Source: Actinomycetota bacterium (GTDB lineage: Bacteria > Actinomycetota > Actinomycetes > S36-B12 > CAIYMF01). Taken from it: a stretch of DNA of 64,000 nt. The translations under genes and the position numbers were made by a program. The notes below the pieces were generated by a model. It saw only the letters and a program-made list of their open reading frames with translations. It was not told the DNA's origin and searched no databases. Where the stretch lies: positions 1-64,000 of the forward strand of contig JAPLAU010000028.1 in NCBI GenBank assembly GCA_026393115.1, read 5' to 3'. Positions 55,369 to 63,578 of this stretch are shown in pieces. Each line of letters opens with the position of its first letter. The stretch's first letter is position 1.

Positions 55369-56199
55369 ATGGACGAGTACTTCAAAGACAATCTCGCGTC
55401 GTGGGATGAACGTGCGCCCGCACATGCGGCGTCACCTGACTACGCCGTGCAGCAATTCGTTGACGATCCCGCCTTCCTCAGTCACGTCGTTCAGTTTGAT
55501 CTGCCGCTACTGGGCGACATCGCCGGGCTTCGCGGTGTGCACCTGCAGTGCCACATCGGTACTGACACCGTGTCGCTTGCCCGCTTGGGTGCGCGTATGA
55601 CCGGACTTGACTTCTCACCAGCATCGATTGAACAAGCACGGAACATCGCGCAACGCATTGATGCTGACGTCAACTTCGTGGTCTCCGACGTCCATGACGC
55701 AGTCGAGGCGCTCGGCGGCGAGCAGTTTGATTTTGTCTTCACGGGAATTGGTGCGCTGTGCTGGCTGCCCGACGTCGAGAAGTGGGCGCAGGTGGTCGGA
55801 GCCTTGCTTGCCCCCGGGGGCCGGTTGTTCTTGCGCGAAGGTCATCCGGTGCTCTGGTCGATCGACGAAGAACGTGCCGATGGTGCACTTCTTGTTGATT
55901 TTCCCTACTTTCAGACCGCGCAGCCGCTGACGTACGCAGAGGGCGGCACCTACGTCGCCACCGATGTTGAATTCGTCCACAACCGAAGTCACACCTGGAA
56001 TCACGGCCTTGGCGAGGTCATCACTGCGCTGATCGGTCAGGGCTTGGTAATCGACTCACTTGTTGAGCACACCAGTGTTCCGTGGGAGGCGTTGCCCGGG
56101 CGGGTGGCCAAGGGCGCTGATGGTGAGTGGCAGCTCATAGAACGACACGAACGGCTTCCCCTCACCTACACGCTGAAGGCGCACAGACCTTTGGTCTAA
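55369..56199 (+). CDS. Class I SAM-dependent methyltransferase
   Basis: 276 residues. LRGVHLQCHIGTDTVSLARLGARMTGLDFSPASIEQARNIA contains a variant motif I (LQCHIGTDT for the usual glycine-rich ExGxGxG), followed by the Asp of motif II (GLDFS) and FDFVFTGIGALCWLPDVEKWAQVVGALLAPGGRLFLREGHP. This subgroup is widespread in actinobacteria with unassigned substrates. It follows the APH-like gene by 13 nt and is likely cotranscribed. Confidence 0.9.
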   Translation: MDEYFKDNLASWDERAPAHAASPDYAVQQFVDDPAFLSHVVQFDLPLLGDIAGLRGVHLQCHIGTDTVSLARLGARMTGLDFSPASIEQARNIAQRIDADVNFVVSDVHDAVEALGGEQFDFVFTGIGALCWLPDVEKWAQVVGALLAPGGRLFLREGHPVLWSIDEERADGALLVDFPYFQTAQPLTYAEGGTYVATDVEFVHNRSHTWNHGLGEVITALIGQGLVIDSLVEHTSVPWEALPGRVAKGADGEWQLIERHERLPLTYTLKAHRPLV

Positions 56200-56202
56200 T
56201 GT
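56197..56202 (+). promoter_or_regulatory. Leaderless -10 element of the DHA2 transporter gene
   Basis: TAATGT, overlapping the upstream stop, lies 7 nt before ATG 56210. Confidence 0.5.
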
Positions 56203-56209
56203 CGCTCTC

Positions 56210-57760
56210 ATGAGTGATTCCTCCGCTGCCCACGCCAATCCGATGTACGAACGTCGCTGGTGGTCGCTGGTGGCGATCTGTCTGGTGACTTCTCTGGTGT
56301 GGTTTACCGCCAGCGACATCTCGATCGCTCTCCCGAGTATCGCCAAGGACTTCCCAGGCGTGTCGATGGACACCCTGCAGTGGGCAGTCAACGGCTACTT
56401 CCTCGCCGGCGCGCTCATCATCGTGGGTGGTCGCATCGGCGACGTGTTCGGTCGCCGGCTCGTCTTCGCGATCGGCACCATTTTGATTCTGGTGGGGTCG
56501 GTCGTTGCGGGGCTCTCGCAAAGCCCGCTCATGCTGATCATTGGTCGTGTCATCGAGGGCGTCGGTGCGGCGGCTGTCCTTCCGACCGCTCTGGCAATGG
56601 TGGTGGTGTTGTTCCACGGACGTGAGCGTGAAACCGCAATCGCGACGTGGATCGCTGTGTGTTGGGGTGCTCAGGCACTCGGCCCACTTCTGGGCGGACT
56701 GCTGATTCAACTGGGAAGTTGGCGAGGCATCTTCTGGATCAACCTGCCCATCGGCATCATTGCGCTCATTCTGATGTGGCGCACCACCCCTGAGACTCGC
56801 GAAGAAGGCGGCGACCGCTCGATCGACTACCCCGGCGCTGCCACGCTGGTGGCTGGAATCGGCCTGATTCTTTATGGACTCACGGCGGCCGACAACGTCA
56901 CCAAGCCGGTTCTCATCGGCATTTTCCTCGCCGCAATCCTGCTGTTGGTCGCATTCGTGCTGATCGAACGTCGCTCGAAGGCACCTGTGGTGGTTCTGAG
57001 CATCTTCAAGAAAGGACGCTTCGACGCGGCAGTCACTGCCAACCTCATCGCTAACTTCGTTTTCGGCGCCGTGGTGTTCTTCATGTCGCAGTACCTACAA
57101 ACGGTCATGCTTAAGACTCCACTGCAGGCCGGCCTGCTGTTACTACCGGCCACAATTCCGATTCTCTTGCTCAACCCGCTCGGAACTATTTGGGGGCGAC
57201 ACAAAGGACCGTCGTTGCCCACAGTCGTCGGCATGCTCTTCCTCATCACATCGGCTGTTCTCTTCACGCGACTCGACAGCGCCGACTACTCCCAGTTGCT
57301 TCTGCCCTTCATCCTGCTGGGTATCGGTATCGGCCTTCAGATCACTCCCTGTGCTGTGACGGCGGTCGAGGATCCAGGTGATGCCGGTGAAGGTGTCGCG
57401 TCGGGTATTTACAAGGCGTCGAGCATGATCGGCGGCGCCTTGGGTGTGGCCGTGTGCTCCGCGGTCTTCCAGATATCGTCGCGTGGCAATCTCGACACCC
57501 TCATTGCCCAGGTGCAGCCACCCATCGCGCCGACCGAAGCCCAGTACGAGTCGTTCCTGTCGGTACTGTCCGGCGGGCCAGGCATTGATGACCTCGCGAA
57601 GGCGTATCCCCAGGTGCAGCAGGCCATCGTGTACGTGTTCGATGCCGCTGTGGGAAGAGCCATGTGGCCGTGCATTGTGGCCGCTGCGATCGGGGCAGTT
57701 CTCGCGTTGTTCCTCCTGCGGGGTCGCAGTGTGGTCAACGAAGAGGCGATCGAGGCCTAA
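56210..57760 (+). CDS. DHA2-type MFS drug exporter (EmrB/QacA-like)
   Basis: 516 residues with fourteen membrane segments. LVWFTASDISIALPSIAKDFPGVSMDTLQWAVNGYFLAGALIIVGGRIGDVFGRR includes DHA2 motifs (the DIxIALPxI region, motif A GRIGDVFGRR), and WGAQALGPLLGGLL is motif C of exporters. It probably pumps out hydrophobic compounds by proton antiport. It sits after an APH-like kinase, a GNAT and another MFS gene, a grouping that hints at drug detoxification, though nothing specific can be proved. Confidence 0.91.
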   Translation: MSDSSAAHANPMYERRWWSLVAICLVTSLVWFTASDISIALPSIAKDFPGVSMDTLQWAVNGYFLAGALIIVGGRIGDVFGRRLVFAIGTILILVGSVVAGLSQSPLMLIIGRVIEGVGAAAVLPTALAMVVVLFHGRERETAIATWIAVCWGAQALGPLLGGLLIQLGSWRGIFWINLPIGIIALILMWRTTPETREEGGDRSIDYPGAATLVAGIGLILYGLTAADNVTKPVLIGIFLAAILLLVAFVLIERRSKAPVVVLSIFKKGRFDAAVTANLIANFVFGAVVFFMSQYLQTVMLKTPLQAGLLLLPATIPILLLNPLGTIWGRHKGPSLPTVVGMLFLITSAVLFTRLDSADYSQLLLPFILLGIGIGLQITPCAVTAVEDPGDAGEGVASGIYKASSMIGGALGVAVCSAVFQISSRGNLDTLIAQVQPPIAPTEAQYESFLSVLSGGPGIDDLAKAYPQVQQAIVYVFDAAVGRAMWPCIVAAAIGAVLALFLLRGRSVVNEEAIEA

Positions 57761-58140
57761 GCCGCTGCGGGCAGTTCGCAGGCGGTCGATGCTCCGGGCA
57801 GCAGGTGGCGGTTCGCGGCGACCATTCGGTAGCACCGCTCGGCAAGCTGTCGTGTGAGTGGGCGTTGCATCGCCCACGCACAAGCCGGCCACGGCGGGGG
57901 ACCGGTGGTGAGGAGGCAGGCGATGGCGGCCGCTCCTTGAGCTGCCACGTGGCCCTCGTCGACCCACTGCACGGCGTGAGAGCACTGCTCAGGGGTGACC
58001 CCGATAGCGGCAATGTCGACTGACTGCCACGGAACGAGCGGTGCGCTCGGCCGAATCCAGCGTCGGGCCCAGTGGGCCGCCCTGAGGCAAAACCCGCAGT
58101 CGCCGTCGATCAGTAGCATCGAGTCGATCGCCGGTTCCAT
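57757..58140 (-). CDS. DCC-family (DUF393) thiol-disulfide oxidoreductase-like protein
   Basis: 127 residues beginning MEPAIDSMLLIDGDCGFCLRAAHWARRW. The DGDCGFC motif defines the DUF393/DCC family, distant thioredoxin-fold proteins of unknown role. It overlaps the transporter stop by four bases, convergently. CATACT six bases before ATG 58140 resembles the leaderless -10 pattern. Confidence 0.88.
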   Translation of the reverse strand: MEPAIDSMLLIDGDCGFCLRAAHWARRWIRPSAPLVPWQSVDIAAIGVTPEQCSHAVQWVDEGHVAAQGAAAIACLLTTGPPPWPACAWAMQRPLTRQLAERCYRMVAANRHLLPGASTACELPAAA

Positions 58141-58279
58141 CTATCCAGTATGCGGGCACTGGGGAGTAAATGACATTCATGGGATTCGCCCGCTAGAGTG
58201 GGGCTGCGGGCCTGGGGAAGGGCTCGCTTTGATTGAGTGCCTCGGATGTCTGAGGGACTTGCGAGAATCGGGAGATGAG

Positions 58280-58567
58280 ATGGATCTCGCTCGGTCATTG
58301 CCTGAACTGTCAGGTGACGAGTTGACTGCACGCGACCAGCAGATCCTCGAATTTGAGCGCCAATGGTGGAAGTACTCGGGCGCTAAGGAGCAGGCAATTC
58401 GCGACCTTTTCGACCTGAGCCCCACGCGGTACTACCAGGTCCTTAACCACCTCATTGATTCCCCGGCGGCGCTGAGGGCCGACCCGATGCTCGTCAAGCG
58501 CCTGAGGCGCCTTCGCGAGTCACGGCAGCGTGCCCGCTCGGCACGCCGACTCGGAGTAGAACGCTGA
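58280..58567 (+). CDS. DUF3263 protein (helix-turn-helix-like)
   Basis: 95 residues: TARDQQILEFERQWWKYSGAKEQAIRDLFDLSPTRYYQVLNHLIDSPAALRADPMLVKRLRRLRESRQRARS. This is the actinobacterial DUF3263 family, which looks like a small helix-turn-helix protein with a basic tail. ATG 58280 has GGGAG upstream; a TAGAGT element at 58193-58198 could drive the transcript with an ~80-nt leader. It is followed by a coupled small membrane protein. Confidence 0.88.
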   Translation: MDLARSLPELSGDELTARDQQILEFERQWWKYSGAKEQAIRDLFDLSPTRYYQVLNHLIDSPAALRADPMLVKRLRRLRESRQRARSARRLGVER

Positions 58568-58782
58568 CAAAGGCAGCGCCGAACGCGGCCGGCGGCCGTA
58601 CGGTGCTCTCGATTGTGGTGGTGCTGCTTGCCCTGATTGCGGTCGGGTGGGCGTGGTCGACGTACCGCGCTAAGCCTGTGGTCACCCCAACTCCGGCCGC
58701 GACGTCGACGACCAAGCCCAAACCCACGACACCTCCAACCACCAAACCCGCGCCGACGAAGAGTGCGTCAGCCTCGCAGTAG
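58564..58782 (+). CDS. Small Thr/Pro-rich single-pass membrane protein
   Basis: The frame from CTG 58564, which overlaps the DUF3263 TGA in the same four-base manner as ATGA junctions elsewhere, gives 72 residues: a short basic start, one membrane helix (VLSIVVVLLALIAVGWAW) and an extracytoplasmic Thr/Pro/Lys tail (TPTPAATSTTKPKPTTPPTTKP). GTG 58603 is an alternative start. A membrane protein in this position next to DUF3263 is usual in actinobacteria (often with a LytR_C domain, absent here). The last 15 bases overlap the convergent gene. Confidence 0.55.
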   Translation: MTKAAPNAAGGRTVLSIVVVLLALIAVGWAWSTYRAKPVVTPTPAATSTTKPKPTTPPTTKPAPTKSASASQ

Positions 58783-59217
58783 CCGTTTGCGCTCAGACCG
58801 GGTCGGGTTGCGGTGGTACCCGCCTTCCGAAAGCCCGGCACGTCGCTCAAAGACATTGTTCGACCACCAGTCGCCAGTACGTATCCACGACCAACTGCAG
58901 GCGCCGAGGTAGAGCGGAACCATCACCGGTCCAAGACAGAACGCGAACTGCGTGGCGTGGCGGGCTTCGTGAATCATCAGTTCCGGACGCGTGGCGTCAA
59001 GAGCAAGAAGTTCGTCGTAGGTAGCGCGCACCAGCACGACGTTTCCGACCGTGAAGGCAGCCGCCGGAGGGTAGGGAAGCTGGTGGTTGGTTGCGACGGT
59101 GAGCCCGTTCTCCCACGGGTGCGTATGCGCATTGCCGAGTGCGGCAAGGCCCCGGCCGAGTGGGGTCGACAGGTTGAGCAGATTCGCCCACTGACGGATG
59201 CGATAGCGATCAAGCAT
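58768..59217 (-). CDS. Small HExxH-type putative metallopeptidase
   Basis: 149 residues. The MIHEARHATQFAFCLGPVMVPLYLGACSW stretch carries an HEARH zinc-binding motif (HExxH), followed by ERRAGL, which could supply the third ligand Glu. There is a membrane-like hydrophobic stretch next to the motif but no signal peptide. It starts three bases after the gpgS stop and is likely cotranscribed with it. The substrate is unknown, and it may be non-catalytic. Confidence 0.7.
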   Translation of the reverse strand: MLDRYRIRQWANLLNLSTPLGRGLAALGNAHTHPWENGLTVATNHQLPYPPAAAFTVGNVVLVRATYDELLALDATRPELMIHEARHATQFAFCLGPVMVPLYLGACSWSWIRTGDWWSNNVFERRAGLSEGGYHRNPTRSERKRLLRG

Positions 59218-59220
59218 GGG

Positions 59221-60222
59221 TCAGTCCGAGTTGGGCGAACGTTCCGCACGTGTTCCCGTGGCCGCCCCCGCGTATTCGGCGACGTCGATGAGGGGAGGTC
59301 GCTCGTGCCCGCTGACGGTGTGGGTCTTGGTAGTGAATCCGCCCGCGGAACGCTCGAACTGATCGAGTGTGGTTCCGAGTTCGTGGTGTAGTTGCGCTCG
59401 CCCTGAGCGCTCAAGGCGAACCATTGCGGTACGCATGATCTGTGCGGCCATGCGTCCCAGTTTCCGTTCGTCGTGATGACGATGAATGCGCACACCCAAA
59501 TCGACTTGAGCGATGGCGTCAAGGCCGTAGAGATCGAGCGTGTCGATGAGTAGTGCCAATTCGACACCGTAACCGCAGGGAAACGAAACGCGCTCGAGCA
59601 GCGTTCGGCGCGCGGCGTACTCGCCGGCTAGCGGTTGGATGACTCCGGACAGCTCGGGCCAGTGCAGATTGAGCAATGGACGGGCGACGAGTTCGGTGAC
59701 GCGGCCGCCTCCGGCCGCCACGACGGTGTCTCCATCAACGTAGGGACGCTCGTAGACCGCCTTGACCAACTGCACGTCGGGGTTGGCGAACAGTGGTCCG
59801 AGGAGTCCGGACACGTAGGTAGGTGTGAAGGAGCGCAGGTCGGCGTCGATGAAGACGACAATGTCACCGTGAGTGGCAGCGACCGCGCGCCACATTGCCT
59901 CGCCCTTGCCAACGGTGGGCACGAATCCGGGTAGTACGTCATCGCGGTGCAGCACCGTGGCACCTGCGGATTCAGCGCGGCGAGCGGTGTCGTCGGTGCT
60001 GCCAGAGTCGAGAACGACCAGTTCATTGACGAGGGGCGTGTCGTCATCCATGAGCGATGCACGGATCAACTCGACGATGGTTCCGACTGTCTCGCCTTCG
60101 TTCAGTGCGGGCAGTACGACCGACACGGTGGTGTCACCTTTGCGGGCCAGCAGGGTGTCGAGGGGCCAATCATCGGCAACCGATGAGGCGCTAGCCAGCC
60201 AGCGCTTCACATCGTCGCGCAT
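59221..60222 (-). CDS. gpgS: Glucosyl-3-phosphoglycerate synthase
   Basis: Transfers glucose from a nucleotide sugar to 3-phosphoglycerate, the first step to glucosylglycerate and, in mycobacteria, methylglucose lipopolysaccharide. The 333-residue GT-A enzyme has VSVVLPALNEGETVGTIVELI, VVLDSGSTDDTARRAESAGA, GKGEAMWRAVAATHGDIVVFIDADLRSF (metal-binding DAD), and IQPLAGEYAARRTLLERVSFPCGYGVELALLIDT with the conserved C-terminal His (IHRHHDERKLG). ATG 60222 follows GGAAGGGGG. It is divergent from the riboswitch-controlled thrC-like operon. Confidence 0.93.
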   Translation of the reverse strand: MRDDVKRWLASASSVADDWPLDTLLARKGDTTVSVVLPALNEGETVGTIVELIRASLMDDDTPLVNELVVLDSGSTDDTARRAESAGATVLHRDDVLPGFVPTVGKGEAMWRAVAATHGDIVVFIDADLRSFTPTYVSGLLGPLFANPDVQLVKAVYERPYVDGDTVVAAGGGRVTELVARPLLNLHWPELSGVIQPLAGEYAARRTLLERVSFPCGYGVELALLIDTLDLYGLDAIAQVDLGVRIHRHHDERKLGRMAAQIMRTAMVRLERSGRAQLHHELGTTLDQFERSAGGFTTKTHTVSGHERPPLIDVAEYAGAATGTRAERSPNSD

Positions 60223-60295
60223 AGTGGCCCCCTTCCGGCCTCGATTTACTGCCCCGTACCCTGCATGTAGCATGACAGCCGCTTGACTGTGTGAC

Positions 60296-60324
60296 TTGTT
60301 CGGCAGTCAGCGACAACTTAATAC
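60296..60324 (+). promoter_or_regulatory. Promoter of the SAM riboswitch operon
   Basis: TTGTTC (60296-60301), a 17-bp spacer, then TAATAC (60319-60324). The transcript would start at about the first base of the riboswitch P1 stem. Confidence 0.65.
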
Positions 60325-60459
60325 CGCTCATCCAGAGGGGCAGAGGGATACGGCCCGTTGAAGCCCCGGCAACCATTTGACTTACCTTGCGCTTGCAAGG
60401 CCCGTTAAACCGGTGCCAACTCCGTCCTAGCGTCGAACGGCGACTAGGAAAGATGAGGA
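60325..60459 (+). promoter_or_regulatory. SAM-I (S-box) riboswitch
   Basis: P1 is formed by CTCATC (60327-60332) and GATGAG (60452-60457). Between them lie the S-box landmarks: CAGAGGGGCAGAGGGA, GGCCCGTTGAAGCCCCGGCAACC, GGTGCCAACTCC and the closing GGAAAGATGAG. The order and conserved core match SAM-I riboswitches that shut off methionine/sulfur genes when SAM is abundant. The start codon of the regulated gene is 14 bases downstream, so control may act on translation. Confidence 0.93.
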
Positions 60460-60472
60460 AAGAGGCCTCGGC

Positions 60473-61753
60473 ATGTCCACTGCAATTCTTCCGTCGGTGA
60501 CGACGATCACATCCCCATTTGGCTCTGCGAGCCACCTGCAATGTCGCGAGTGTGGCGCCCGATATTCGTTGGGCGCCGAGTATGCGTGCATTGAGTGTTT
60601 TGGTCCGCTGGAAGTGGGCTACGAATTTGGAACAGTGACCCGCGAACAGATTGAGTCCGGTCCGCTCTCGATCTGGCGCTATTCAGCGCTTCTACCGGTA
60701 TCGACGACTGCGGCTCTTGAGCCCAACCTCGCGCCAGGGTTCACGAAGCTGGTGCGTGCTGACAATTTGGCCAAAGCGCTCGGAATCACCGGTGGCTTGT
60801 GGGTCAAAGATGACAGCGGAAACCCGACGCACTCGTTCAAGGACCGAGTGGTCGCGGTGGCTCAGTCCGCTGCCCGACGTTTGGGACTTTCGACGCTGTC
60901 GTGTGCTTCGACGGGCAATCTTGCGAATGCGGTGGCGGCAGCAGCAGCTCGCGGCGCGCAGCGTTCCGTCGTGCTCATTCCTTCAGACCTCGAGCCCGGC
61001 AAGGTAGTGACCACGGCTGCCTACGGAACGACCCTGATCGCTGTCGAGGGCAACTACGACGACGTCAACCGCTTATGCGGTGAACTCATTGGTGACTCGG
61101 TGACCGATGACTGGGGATTCGTCAACGTTAATTTGCGCCCCTACTACGCCGAGGGTTCGAAAACGCTGGGCTATGAGATCGCCGAGCAACTCGGCTGGCG
61201 GCTGCCGCAGCAGGTCGTGATTCCAATTGCTTCGGGCGCACTGCTCACCAAGGTCGACAAGGGTTTCCGTGAGTTCATCGATCTCGGTCTTGTTGAGCAG
61301 ACTCCTTATCGGATCTTCGGCGCGCAGGCTGTTGGCTGCTCGCCCGTTGAACAAGCGTTCCGGGCCGGCCACGATGTGGTGCGGCCCGTGCGGCCAGATA
61401 CCATCGCGAAGTCGCTCGCGATCGGAAACCCTGCTGATGGCCCCTATGCACTTGATGTGGTGCGCCGCACCGGCGGTTCCATTGGTGCTGTGACCGACGA
61501 AGAAATCGTCGAAGGCATTCGTTTGTTGGCCGAGACCGAAGGTATTTTCGCCGAGACTGCGGGTGGCGTTACCGTCGCGACTCTGCGTGCTCTTGTGCGT
61601 TCTGGCGAACTCGATCCGACAGCCGAGACTGTGTTACTCAACACCGGTGATGGCCTCAAGACTCTCGATGCTGTGTCGGCTCATGTCGGTCCGGCAGGAA
61701 CGATTTCCCCCAGTATCAGTGCCGTCGTTAACTTGCTAGGAGGTCTGGCATGA
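60473..61753 (+). CDS. Threonine synthase-like PLP enzyme under SAM riboswitch control
   Basis: 426 residues. An N-terminal zinc ribbon (LQCRECGARYSLGAEYACIECFGPLEVGY) precedes the PLP-dependent fold with NPTHSFKDRVVAVA (Lys), CASTGNLANAVAAAAARGA and LNTGDGLKTLDAV. Overall it resembles threonine synthase. Its control by SAM and its fusion-like coupling to a ThiS/MoaD protein argue that it acts in homocysteine/methionine sulfur assimilation, as proposed for similar actinobacterial pairs, and not in threonine synthesis. ATG 60473 is preceded by GAAAGAGG. Confidence 0.85.
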   Translation: MSTAILPSVTTITSPFGSASHLQCRECGARYSLGAEYACIECFGPLEVGYEFGTVTREQIESGPLSIWRYSALLPVSTTAALEPNLAPGFTKLVRADNLAKALGITGGLWVKDDSGNPTHSFKDRVVAVAQSAARRLGLSTLSCASTGNLANAVAAAAARGAQRSVVLIPSDLEPGKVVTTAAYGTTLIAVEGNYDDVNRLCGELIGDSVTDDWGFVNVNLRPYYAEGSKTLGYEIAEQLGWRLPQQVVIPIASGALLTKVDKGFREFIDLGLVEQTPYRIFGAQAVGCSPVEQAFRAGHDVVRPVRPDTIAKSLAIGNPADGPYALDVVRRTGGSIGAVTDEEIVEGIRLLAETEGIFAETAGGVTVATLRALVRSGELDPTAETVLLNTGDGLKTLDAVSAHVGPAGTISPSISAVVNLLGGLA

Positions 61754-62031
61754 GTGTCACCGTGCGAGTTCCGACCATCTTGCGCACGTACACCGACGGG
61801 CAAGCAGAAGTGTCGGTGGCGCCTGATGTTGAGACCTTGTCGGGCGTGCTGACTGCACTTGAGGTGGTGGCGCCGGGCATCAGGGCCCGCGTGCTCGACG
61901 ACGAAGGGAAGTTGCGTCGCTTCGTCAACATCTACGTCGATGACGACGATGTACGTTTCCTTGATGGGCTCGACACTCCGACACCTGACGGGACCTCGGT
62001 GTCGGTGATTCCGGCAGTCGCAGGCGGCTGA
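61750..62031 (+). CDS. ThiS/MoaD-family sulfur carrier protein
   Basis: 93 residues with the ubiquitin-like fold of sulfur carriers: SVTVRVPTILRTYTDGQAEVSVAPDVETLSGVLTALEVVAPGIRARVLDDEG, RFVNIYVDDDDVRFLDGLDTPTPDGTSVSVIPAVAGG. The C-terminal GG needed for thiocarboxylation is present. It overlaps the upstream PLP-enzyme stop (ATGA). A nearby activating E1-like enzyme or sulfur protease is not in the window. Confidence 0.92.
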   Translation: MSVTVRVPTILRTYTDGQAEVSVAPDVETLSGVLTALEVVAPGIRARVLDDEGKLRRFVNIYVDDDDVRFLDGLDTPTPDGTSVSVIPAVAGG

Positions 62032-62034
62032 GGG

Positions 62035-63400
62035 CTACATTCCGGCGAGAGTCAGCGCTGCCTGAAGTGACGTGCGGAAGGCGGGCGTGGTGGCAGACGC
62101 GCCGCTCACGTTGGTAATGAGTGTGGCCGCCGTTGTCGAAGTGGGCTGCTTGGTCAATGTCTGAGTGCACAGCTTCGGAATGGCTGACGGGTTGATGGCC
62201 CCCGAGTCACTGTTCGTCGGGTAGGTGGCCCAGCATCCGGTGGTTGTCTTGCTGGCACTGGAAGTCACGACGATGGTGACTTGGATGTAGCCGTAAGTGG
62301 TGAGGCCTCTCTTGTCGGCGACAGATGTGCCTTGATAGGCACCGGCTGTGAGGGCCGTCGAGGGCACTGACGTCGTGGCGCCCACTGCCGTCACGGTGTA
62401 GCTCGCCGTTGTATTGAGGATGGTGCTGACGGGTGTGTACGACGTGGTCAGCGAGGTGCCGAGCAGCGTGCCATCGCGGAATACCTGGTAACTCGTTGCT
62501 CCGGTAACGGCGGCCCACGAAATCTTCAATGCTCCGGTGTTGAGCGAGGTCGTGCTGTTTGCCGTGAGGCCCGTGGGAGCGGCGACTGTCGGAGTGGGGG
62601 TGGGCGTGGCGGTCGGTGTGGCGGTGGGGGTCGCAGTGGGGGTCGCAGTGGGGGTCGCAGTGGGGGTCGCAGTGGGGGTCGGTGGGGGTCGCAGTGGGGG
62701 TCGCAGTGGGGGTCGGCGTGGCGGTCGGCGTGGCGGTCGGCGTGGCGGTCGGTGTGGCGGTCGGCGTGGCGGTCGGTGTGGCGGTCGGTGTGGCGGTCGG
62801 TGTGGCGGTCGGTGTGGCGGTGGGTGTGGCGGTGGGGGTGGCGCTTGGCGTGGGTGTGGCAGTGGGTGTGGCGGTCGGTGTGGCAGTGGGGATGGCGGTC
62901 GGCGTAGGCGTCGGAACGACAACTGGTGACGTGGCATGGCTAGGGACACACACGGCGTGTGCAACGAGCACCCGAATACGCGAGCGTGTGGTGGCTCGCA
63001 CGACGCTCGTTTGCTTCACTCGGATTTGCCAGGCAGCGCGGGCCTTGTTGGTCGCGGTGTGCGTCTTGTGCATCGTGGCTACCGCAGCTCGAATCTGCAC
63101 GATCGGGGCGTGTGTCGAAAGGCGGTTGACAGCGGTGACCGCCGAAGCCTCCGTTCGGATTGCGCGTGACAGAACGGTGTGTGCCGTTTGTTGACGCTTC
63201 GCGGCTGCGACGACGGCGGGGTACGTCTCAGCAAGTCGAGCAATATCTTGCGCAGTGAGGCAGGTAGGTGCGGCTACCTCGAGTTCGATCCCAGAGTCAA
63301 GGGACAACGGTAGTGCTGCGCCTTGAGCGGCGCCCACCATGGTCACGGCGAGAGTTGATGCTCCGATCACTGCCAGCGCGGTGCGGGCTGTGCTGTCCAT
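62035..63400 (-). pseudogene. Secreted protein with Thr-Pro-Ala repeat and FMN-binding-like C-terminus, apparent frameshift
   Basis: From ATG 63400: a signal peptide ([22 protein letters not shown]), a helical domain ([24 protein letters not shown]), then a TPTATPTA repeat. Near 62690-62676 one repeat unit is 10 nt instead of 12, and the frame shifts. The other frame continues the repeat and then reads [36 protein letters not shown] (fibronectin III-like) and a C-terminal part ending VSGASATTPAFRTSLQAALTLAGM, like FMN-binding domains with their SGA(S/T) site. With the shift repaired, one protein of about 455 residues results. Real frameshift and misassembled repeat are both possible. Confidence 0.75.
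62594..62912 (-). repeat. 12-bp TPTA-encoding tandem repeat array
   Basis: A run of more than 20 copies of GGGGGTCGCAGT / GGCGGTCGGTGT-type 12-mers. On the minus strand each encodes Thr-Pro-Thr-Ala. One 10-nt variant near 62676-62690 breaks the frame. Confidence 0.85.
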
Positions 63401-63523
63401 GTTCTGCCGCCTTCATTCCGAGGTTGTTTCTTTGTCTGAATGAGGTGTCGGCAGTGGTAGGGGGGCATCGTTGCCCTAATCGGGTGAACCTTGGATTCGG
63501 TGTTGAGTTAGTCGCTGAAAAGC

Positions 63524-63565
63524 CAAGTAGCGCAGGGCATTCCGAGGAATGCCCTGCGCTACTTG
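63524..63565 (-). terminator. Intrinsic terminator of the partial secreted-protein gene
   Basis: CAAGTAGCGCAGGGCATTCC and GGAATGCCCTGCGCTACTTG form a perfect 20-bp stem with a 2-base loop, followed on the minus strand by GGCTTTTC. It stands 13 bases after the stop of the gene at 63579. Confidence 0.8.
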
Positions 63566-63578
63566 GGTGAACGAGAAG

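Noticed and set aside
62594-62912. Plus-strand frame of Val-Gly-Val-Ala repeats as a gene
   Set aside because: It is the antisense of the TPTA-coding repeat, with no start signal or flanking domain; the minus-strand protein has a signal peptide and folded domains.
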